Shown: positions 1-9,500 of the stretch, piece by piece
Numbering within the stretch: position 1 is the first letter of the stretch
How the letters are laid out: each line of letters opens with the position of its first letter
Origin: Anammoximicrobium sp964486845
Lineage (GTDB): Bacteria; Planctomycetota; Planctomycetia; Pirellulales; Pirellulaceae
DNA length: 15,051 bases
NCBI GenBank assembly: GCA_964486845.1
Contig: CAZAQY010000214.1
Location: 1 to 15,051, forward strand
Direction: 5' to 3'
The notes under the pieces: model-generated
The model's database searches: none
What the model saw: only the letters and a program-made list of their open reading frames with translations
Told to the model about the DNA's origin: nothing
Program-made: the position numbers and the translations under genes

Positions 1-1
1 C

Positions 2-560
2 ATCCGAGATGAAGATCCCGGCCCCGGAACCACTGGAAGTCGCACCGCGAAGCAGATTGTTCTCGATGGTCACGTGATCGGTGCTCGAACCGGCGACGTA
101 GACGCCGAAGTACTGATTGGCGTTGGCCTCCACGCGGCTGATCGTGGCATAATCCGCCGCCACGTAAACACCGCTGTGGCCGCCCGTGACCACCATCCAG
201 CGCTGCGCCACTTCGGGATGCCGGTCGCTGTCCGCCGTCGTCAGTTGGATATAGGGCGTAGAGATCTGCCAAGCGTACCCGGAACTGAGGTTGTTGCGGT
301 TGATGGTCACGCCGTAGGGCGAGGCCTCGAAGGTCACCGCCGCCGTGCTGTCCCCACCGTCGCCACTGCCCACCACGATGTTGCCGGCCAGAATGTAAAC
401 GCCGGTATCGATCCGCACCACGTCGCCCGGCTCCAGGTCGTAGTCGGCCAGCACGTCCTGGACGGTGGCCTTGCAGGTTAGCGGCGTCAGGCCGTCGTTG
501 TCGTCGTTGCCCGGCACTTTGCACCAGGCATCGTTCGTGGTGTCGCCGTCGTTGACGTAG
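2..560 (-). other. Right-handed parallel beta-helix domain, start only
   Basis: The last in-window part of the giant protein opens with RYYVNDGDTTNDAW, then NDDNDGLTPLTCKATVQDVL and PGDVVRIDTGVYIL. This is the usual entry of exported beta-helix proteins (pectate-lyase-like fold). Helix rungs follow, such as VYVAADYATISRVEANANQY and YVAGSSTDHVTIENNLL. The rest of the domain, and any C-terminal anchor or dockerin, lies beyond the left edge. Confidence 0.7.
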
Positions 561-3500
561 TAGCGATTGCCCAGCGTGTACGTGAAGCGATCCGCTACCG
601 ACTCGCCTACGTGTCCGTCGGCGTCCTGATCCATGGGATTGGCCGCCAGGTCCAGGATGTACGGACCGATGGCGATGGCATAGCGGCCAGCGATCGCCTG
701 CTCCGGGAAGTTCACCGTATAGGTCGTACCGCTTCCCGTGATGCCGGTCACCTGGGGCTTCAGGTCTCCGCCGGGTCCGGTCAAGGTGACGATGTCGTCG
801 GTGGTAAAGCTGGCCGGATCGATCGGCTCGCTGAAGGTGAACGTGAATCCCGACAACGAATACGGCCACTCGCTGAATCCGGCCGCCGGCGCCGCACTGA
901 CCACCTTCGGCCCCACGCCTTCCCAGGTCACGCGAATGTCGTCCCATTCCCGCCCGCCACTGCTCCACGGGTAACGCACGTAATGCTGCAGTTTGATCAG
1001 GAAGTTGTTCGTGTAGCTCAAGTCCCCCGCGGCGATCGCCGCGTCCAGGTCCACGCTCCGGTTCTGCCAGGCGGCATGGGGTCCGCCCAGCGCATCAGCC
1101 CGGAACCAATGGAGTCCCCGGTCGTCGCTCAAGAAGACGCCGTCCGTCGCATCCGCCGGGTCGGAGGGGTTGCGCTCCTGGAAAAACAGCTTCACCCCCG
1201 TGCGGCCCGCCAAGTCCACCGCGAAGATGGCCTCGTTGGTTACGTACACCCCACTGCTGCTGGAACTGCTGTCCACCCGCAGCACGCGGTCGCTCGACTC
1301 GTCCACCAGTTGAATCCGGCCGTTGGCGGTATTCGAGAAGAACGCCCAATTCGCCGACAGATCGCCCAGGGCCGCCACGCCGTCCAACGATTGACCCGCG
1401 GGATAGGCCAGCGGCGCCAGCAGAATCGTCCGAGCCGTGTACCGGTCCAGCACCGTCTCGCCCACCAGGCCGTTGTTGTTCTGGTCCAGCGGGTTGCCGG
1501 CCAAATCCAGGATATAGGGGCCGAGGACCATCGTGTACGCCCCCGTCGCCGTTTGTTCCTGGAAGTGCACCGTGAAGGTCGTTCCGCTGCCCGTGACAGC
1601 GGTCAATTGGTCCTTCAAATCCACGCCGCCCGGACCGGTGAAGCTGACCACGTCCTCCAGTGTGAACGTCCCGGAGTCGATGGCCTCGTCGAAGGTGAAC
1701 GTCAGACCGTCCAGCGTGAACGGCGCCGACGCCGATCCGGAGAACCCGGTGTCGATCACCTTCGCGCCCACGCCTTCCCAGGTCACGCGAATATCGTCGA
1801 ATTCCCGGCCATCGGACGTCCAGTAGTAGTTCGTGTAGACCTGGAACTTGATGCGGAAGTCGTTCGTGTAATGGATTCCCGCGGCCTGGATCGCCGCGTC
1901 AAGATCCACCGTCCGGGGCTGCCAACTGCCGCTGGTACCGCTCAACGGATCCACGCGATGCCAGGTCGCTCCCAAGTCATCGCTCAGATACACGCCATCC
2001 GTAGCGTCCGCTCCGTCTGACGGGTTGTATTCGTTCCAGTACAGCTTGACACCCGTCCGCTCTGCCAAGTCGATCGCCAGCACTGCCTCGCTGGTGGCGT
2101 ATGTAGAACTGCCGATACTGTCGATCCGCAGGACCTTGTCCCCGGACTCGTCTATGACAACAATCCGGCCCCCCGTCGTCCTGTTGAACGCCCAGTGATC
2201 CGACAAGAAAACCAAATCCAAGTCTTCAAATCCCTGGCAATACGGATAAGCGACCGGTCGAGGATCGAAGCTCACGCCAAAGCTCCCGTTGTAACCGTCC
2301 TCCGGCTCCCCATTCCACCAGTCGCTATCCTGGTTCAACGGGTTTGCGTAACTGGAGGCATCCGTTACGCCCGGCAGTATCCGGAACTGGTAGGGCCCCG
2401 CCAAAGCCTGACTGGCAAAGCTCACCGTCCACGTCTTGGCATCCCCGCTCGGACTCACCGCCGTCGGCGTAATCGAGTTCCCCACCGGACCCACGATCGT
2501 CACCTGGTTCAGCGGAAAGCTCCCGATCGTCTCGTTGAACGTGACCGTGAAATTACTGACCGGACCGACCACCGTCCCCGTCGGACTGTGCGTCAGTACC
2601 TTGGCCCCAAACAGGTCTTCCCCCGTCCGCATCACCCGGATGTCGTCGAAGTAATACGCCCGCTCCGCCCCGCCGCTCCCATAGTGGTAAAACTTCACCT
2701 GGAAGTCGTCCGTGTAGCTCCATCCCGCCGATTGCCTCTCGGCGTCCAAGTTGATCGTGTAGTAGCTCGAAACCACCCCGTACTCGGACGACGCCGCCAT
2801 GTACGGCGCACTCGATTGGACCTTACGCCACGCCGTGCTCTCGTTCGGCCGGATGTACACGTAGCCAAGCTGGAACTCCGCGTAACCCTCGCACTTCTGC
2901 CAGAAGTCCAGCGTTACCCCCGTCGCCGGCGTCAAACCATCCAACAGGTCCAAGTGCAGAATCGCCGAGGCCTCCCCCGTACCGCTGTCCTTCTGACCCA
3001 GACGCAAATGCGCCAGACCAAGCGGGTTGCCGTTGCCCGTCACCGTCGCCTCGCCTGAACCGCTCGTCTCGAAACCCCAATACGCCCCCAACGCCCCAAT
3101 GCTCCCATCCTCAAAGTCCTCCACGAACGGGTAGCTGTCCCAGGACACCGGCTGCGCCAACAATCCGAAGCTCCCGCTGTAACCGTCAGTAGTCTCGCCG
3201 TTGATCGCATCCCCGTCCTGGTTCATCGGGTTCGCGAGGCTCGACGCGTCCTTCACGCCGGGCAGCACCTGGAACTGGTACCTTCCCGCCAAGCTCTGGC
3301 TGGCAAAGCTCGCCGTCCACGTCATATTGTCACCGCTGGGCGTCAAGGCCGTCAGCAAGATCGGTTTCCCAGCCGGATCCGCGATAGTCACTTGGTTCAG
3401 CGGGAAGCTGCCGATGGCCTCGTTGAAGGTGACCTGAAAACTGCTGATCGGACCACTCACCATCCCCGTCGGACTTTGCGACACAACTCGGGGACCAAAC

Positions 3501-6500
3501 ACATCGAGGCTGCTCACCCGGATGTCGTCCAGGGTCAGCGCGCTGCCGGCGTAGCTGCCGTAATGGGAGAACTTTACGTAGACGGGGTTGGTCAGCGGGA
3601 TGTTGGCGCTGCTGAGCGCGGCGGAGATGTCGAAAACGTAGTGAGTGTATTGGCCGACGGGGGGAGAGAAGGTGGCCAGCGACGTCCAGTTGATCGTGTT
3701 CCCGCTCAGGGAGATGCTGGCCGAGTTGGAGCTGCCCAGGAATTGGGCCCAGAAATCCAATTCCAGATTCGTCGCCCCGACCTGGTCCGAAAGGTCGAGG
3801 GCCAGCACGGCGTCTTCGCTGCCGCTGCCGGTTGGTTGGTCGAGCCTCAGGTGATACGTGTCACGCGGGCTATTGGCACTGTCCACTGCCACGGTGCCGC
3901 CCGTGACGTAGAAGCCCCAACCCGCCAACGCTCCGATGTCGCCGTCCTCGAAGTCCTGGAAGTACGGGAACGGCTGCGGCTGCGGCGGGCCGATGCTGAA
4001 CGAACTGCTGTAGCTGTCGCCACTGGACTCGCCGTTCAATCCGTCCTGGTCCTGGTTCATCGAGTTGCCGGCCAGGTCTCGGATGTCGGGACCGAGCTTG
4101 AACGTGTAGGACCCGCAAAGCTCCTGCGGGGTGGCGAAGTTGATGTCGAAGACCCAGTCGTCCACTCGGGATGAGATCGAGGACACCGCCACGACGTTCC
4201 CGAGCGGGCCGATTACGGAGACGTCGGCGGCGGTGAAGGTGGCCACGTCGATCTGCTCGGTGAACGTGACCATGATGCTGGGCACCGGGCCGGCCACCTG
4301 GTACCGGGGACTGGACGAGTTGACCCAGGGGCCCAACACGTCGGCCGTGTCGATGCGGATGTCGTCCAGCGTCACGGCGTAGCCGGCAGAGCTGCCGTAA
4401 TGCGAGAACTTGAAGTAGACCGGGTTGGCCATCGAGATCCCGGCTTCGTCCAGCGGCCGCACCAGGTCGAAGGCATAGTGGGTGTATTGGTTGAGCGCCG
4501 GAACCAGGTTCCCGCTGAGCGCGATCCAGTGGCTGCCGTCGCCGCTGAAGGACACGGACAACCGGTTATTGCTCGTGTTTCCGGCAACCAACGCCTGAGC
4601 CCAGAAGTCCAGCTCGGTCCCGTGCTGGTACAGCTGGCTGGACAGATCCATCTTCAGCACGGCATCCTCGGTCACATTGTTGGTCGTGGCGTCGGCCTTC
4701 AGGTGATAACCGCTGCCGCCGAGCGGGCCGTTCGTGTTGACGACGCTCCAGGTGCCGCCGGTCCCGACCGTGAAGCTCCAGCCGCCCAGCACGCCCAAGT
4801 CGCCGTCGTCGAAGTCCTGGACATACGGACACGCCTGTGCGGCCACCGGTCCGATGCTGAACCAGCCTGAGTAGCTGTCGCCCGTCGACTCGCCCATGAC
4901 GGTATCGCGGTCCTGGTTCATCGGGTTGCCGGCCAGGTCGCGAATGTCTGGTCCGACCGTGATGCGGTACAGACCCGCCAAGGCCTGTGCGGCCGCCAGG
5001 TTCACGGTGACGTGCAGCTGGTCGCCGTTGTACTCGAACGGGTTCGTCGCCGCGAGCGCCAGCCGGTTGCCGGCTGCGCCGATGATCGTCACGTCGCTGG
5101 CATCGAACGAGGCCAGATCCACGGGTTCGCTGAACCGCAGGCCAATCGAAGTCACTGGGCCGGGCACCACTTCGCTGGGCGTCTGGAACGTGACCTTGGG
5201 CCCAAACACGTCGATGTTGCTCACGCGCACGTTGTCCAGGGTCGCCCAGTAGCCGGCGGACCGCCCGTAGTGGACGAACTTGACGTACTGCAGGCCGCTG
5301 AGCGGGATGCCCGCGTCGATCAAGTAGCCGAAGTCGTAGGCATAGTGCGTGTAACCGCTGGTCCCTCGCGGCCCGCCCGGCAACTCGGTCCAGGTGGCGT
5401 TGTCGCCGCTGACGTACACCTTCAGCCAGTTCTCGGAGCTGGAGCCGCCTTGGGACTGGGCCCAGAAATCCAGTTCCAGGTGATCGACGTCGACCGAGCC
5501 GGACAGGTCCAGGGCCAACACGGCCGATTCATAGGACGTGCCGTAGGAAGAGCCGTGGGCCAGGCGGAGGTGCGAGCGGTCCCCGTGCGGGAAGTCGTTG
5601 CCGTCCACGCGCACCCGGCTTGCATCGAGGGGGAGAAAGCTCCAGTGCTTGCCCAGATCCGACAGCGCCGGGACCTCGAACCCTTCGGTCAACGGCGTCG
5701 CGACCGTCACGATGCTGATGGCGAGGGGCGTCGCGTCGTAGCCATCGTTGTCATTTTCGCCCCCCGACACGCCCTCGTTGACCAGGTTCGTGGCGTCCGT
5801 GCGGACGAACACGTAGTAGTTGCCCTGAAATCCGACGGGGATGGGCACGGCCGCGCCGGTGACGGCGTATTGACCGCCGGCGGCCAGCAGGCCGTCGTGG
5901 CGGTGCGTGTAGACGAGCGTGTCGGACGACGGATTCAGGGTCGCATCGGACGAGAGATAGACCCGGTCGTACCAGGTGGCGACCCGCGTGCGTCCGGGGC
6001 CGTGGTTGGTGACCGTCCACGACAGGCCGATCGCCTGCCCGGCAATGACCGCGGTGGGAGCATCCACTCCAGACACCCGCAGGTTGGGCGGCTGGAGTTG
6101 CACGTTCATCGGCTCCCAATCATAGCCGACATTGTTGCTTTCAGAGCCCCCTTCAAAGATGACGTTACCGGCATCCGTGTAGACAAAGACATAGTAGGGG
6201 CCGCTGATGTCGTCAGGCAGGGTGACTGTCTCGGTGCGGATGTAGAGTCCCCCGGAGTTCAGGATGCCGTCGTGCGCAAACGCCGCGATCCGCATGTCGG
6301 TGGTGACATTCAGCGTGGCGTCGGTCGAGAGGTACACCTGATCGAGCCAGCGGCCGGTCCGCGTGCTGCCCGCGCCGATGTTGACCACGGTCCAGCTGAG
6401 CGAGAACGCTTCACCGGCGATGGCGGTGGGGGGTGCGGCGACCATGGTTGCCAGCAGATCGGGAGCAGGCGTCAACGCGATCTGGAGGGGGACCGGATCG

Positions 6501-9500
6501 TAGCCCGTGTTGTTGCCGTCGAGGCCGGGCTCCTGGACCAGGTTCGTGGCGTCGGCATGCACGAGGATGTAGTACGTCCCCGTGATGCCGTCCGGCAGGG
6601 TGACGGTCAGGCTGGCCTGGTACGATTGATTCCCGGCGATATTGCTGACCTGCTGGTAGGTGCCCAGCAGCGTGTCGTCGGCGCCGAGCGTGGTGTCGGC
6701 GGACAGCCAGACGCGGTCGTACCAGAAGAAGGCGTTGGTGTAGTCGCCGCCGGCATTGAGCACGGTCCACTGGACCTGCAGCGGCATGCTGGAACTGCCG
6801 GTGGCGGGCGCGTCGACCACTTGCACCTGGAGGTCCGCAGGCGGGACGGCCGAAAACACGGTGGGCTCGTTGGCGCACATCTGGTTCAGCGTCGATTCGT
6901 CGGATTCCAGGACGGCGTCTTGGAGGTCGACCAGCATGCCGACGTAGTACTTGCCGATCAGCCCGGGTCGCGCGCCGACGCTGCGGCTGTCCGTGTACGA
7001 CTGGCCCGGGAGGAGTCCGTCGATGGTGAAGAAGTCCGTCAGAGGCTCGTCGGCCGGAGTGATCAGCGGATCGGGGCTCAGGTAGTAGCGGGCCGTGAAG
7101 CTGCCGGCCTCGACGGTTCCCGCATTGATGATCGTGGCGCCGATCTCGATCGGTTCGCCGGCGGTGAAGCCCGCGGGGGCGACGACGGGATCGATGATCA
7201 GGTCGGCCACCGGCGGCAGCGTCATCTCGAGGAACTTGCCCATGACGTCGCCTTCGGAGGACCAGGCGACCAGGGCCCGGCCGATCGTATTGACGGCCAG
7301 GTCCGGGTTCCGCTGGTTTCCTAGGGCCGTGTCATTGACGCGGAACTCGGCGCCGATCCTCTGGCCGTCCGCCGCAAAGCGTGCCGCGTAGACGTCGTAG
7401 CCGGCCGGCCGGTTCAGCCCGAAGGACTGCCAGGCCACGAAGTACCGGCCCTCGGCATCCACGCCGATGCTGGGGTTGGTCTGGTTGAAGTTCGTCAGCC
7501 GGCTGACCGGCATCTCGCCTGTCAGAGCATTGCCTGCGCTGTCGAACCGGGTCACGACGACGTGCGTCTTGCCGTCGGCCCCGGTGCTCTGCCAGGCCGC
7601 GAGAAAACTGCCGTCGAGCTGCACGGCGATGGCCGGCGACCGCTGGTCTCCGCCGGTGGTCGCGTTCAGGCGGAACTCATCTCCCAACGCCTGGCCCGCC
7701 GCGTCATAGCGCCGCGCGTAGATGCCCCAGCCGGAGCCGTCCTGTGCGAAGCTCTCCCAGACGATGACCGCGTTTCCCGCGCCGTCGAATGCCACGACGG
7801 GGTTGATTTGCTCGTCGTCCGTGGTCTGGTTAACGATGCCCAGGTTCACCAGCTGGCGCCCGCTGGGATCGTACAGCACGGCACGGATGTCGCCGGGGAC
7901 GTATTCTTCGTCTTCGTCTTGCCATCCATCGGGAACGTAGGTGTACCAGGCCATCATCGAGTTGCCGCTGGGGGCGATCGCGCCCTGGACGCCGACGTTC
8001 CATCCGTAAGGACTCTCCCACACATTGCGGACCAGGTGGCCTCCGGCGTCGAAGATGGCCATCGCCGCATCGTAGTACTCGATGTCTTCAAAAGGGTCGC
8101 TGTAGTTGGCGTGGTAGGCGACGACGAACCGCCCGTCGGGCAACATATCCATCGCCGGCTCGTAGTCCCAGCAGTCCGACGCGATGTCCACGAACAGCTG
8201 GGAATGGATCGGCTGGCCGTCCGACCCGTACATCTGGCCCCAGAGGAACGCGGACGACTCCCAGGCGACGAAGCTATGACCGTCGTCGGCCATGCCCACG
8301 GAAGGCGTATCGGCCGAGGATTCCACCAGGAATTCGCCGTACAGCACAGGCACCGTGAACGTGAAGCTCTGGCTGCCGTCAGGGAACGCATGGCCGCTCG
8401 TGTCGGTGATGCCGGTGACGGTTAGCCGATAGTCGCCGGACGGCAAGGTGGTGATTCCGGCCGCGGGCTTGAGCCGGGCGCTGTGGGCTTGCGGATCAAA
8501 GCTCACCGTCAGCGCGTAGACCACGTCATCCTCGGTGTCGTAGGCGCGGTCCGGGCCGGGGCTGCGCAAGTCGTAGCTGGCCGGGTCGCCGGCCGGTTCC
8601 GCCGTGACGGGCTCGCTGTAAGCCACATCCAGCTCGCGCACCGGCGCGTGGAGAGTCCCCGAGGGCCGGACCAACGTGGCCGTCGGCGGCACGGTGTCCG
8701 TCGCGGCCACCGCCAGCGGGAAGGCGGCCAGGGCATTGACCAGGCCATAGCCGGACGCCCGGTCCCAGCCGGACGGTTCCAGATCCGTTGCGCTGTTGAC
8801 CAGGACCTCACGAATCTGCGCGGGCGAGAGGTGCGGGTTCACTTGTTTGAGAATGGCTGCGACCGCGGCCGCATGGGGCGCCGCCGCCGAGGTGCCCGCA
8901 AAATTCGGATGGACATCCTCGTCCTCCGGAATATCTCGCCCGAAGAACGTCGTGTTGACATTGTCGGGCGCCACCAGGTCGGGCTTCTGCCGCACTTCGG
9001 GAACCGCCAGCCGTGTCCCGGCGGCATCGAAGTAGAGTGTCGTGGGGCCCAGCGAGGAGTACGGTTCGACGGTCATCGGGTCATAGTAAGGGACCGCCCC
9101 CACCGCGATGGCTCCGGCTGCCGCGGCATGGCCGACCACCGTGCCGCTGTGGGTGGCGTACTCGTCGATCGCAGCGCCCGCCGCGTACAGCACGTACTTG
9201 AGCGTTGCGTCCGTGTTGCCCCGCACCCATTGGATCGCTAACTGAGGCGTCGTGTCGGAATTCTCATCCTGGTACAGTTCCGCGCCGGGGGCCACGTCGT
9301 GGACGATTTCCAGCATCGCGCGGCCCTCGTCCGTGTCGCCCCAGTATCCGTAGATGCCATCCCAGATGACATGGACGCCGGAAGGTAGATCGCCGGTACT
9401 TTGCGAGCTGCGCAACCCGCCGCCGATCCGGTCCGCGCTGTCGGAAAGGACGCCAACCCTCACGCCAGCCCCGTCGTAACCGCTGGGCGGAAATTGCAGC

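Noticed and set aside
560..5705. Repeated short DNA segments considered as a CRISPR array or mobile-element copies
   Set aside because: The repeats are in frame with a period of about 850 bp and graded divergence, which is internal domain duplication within a coding frame.
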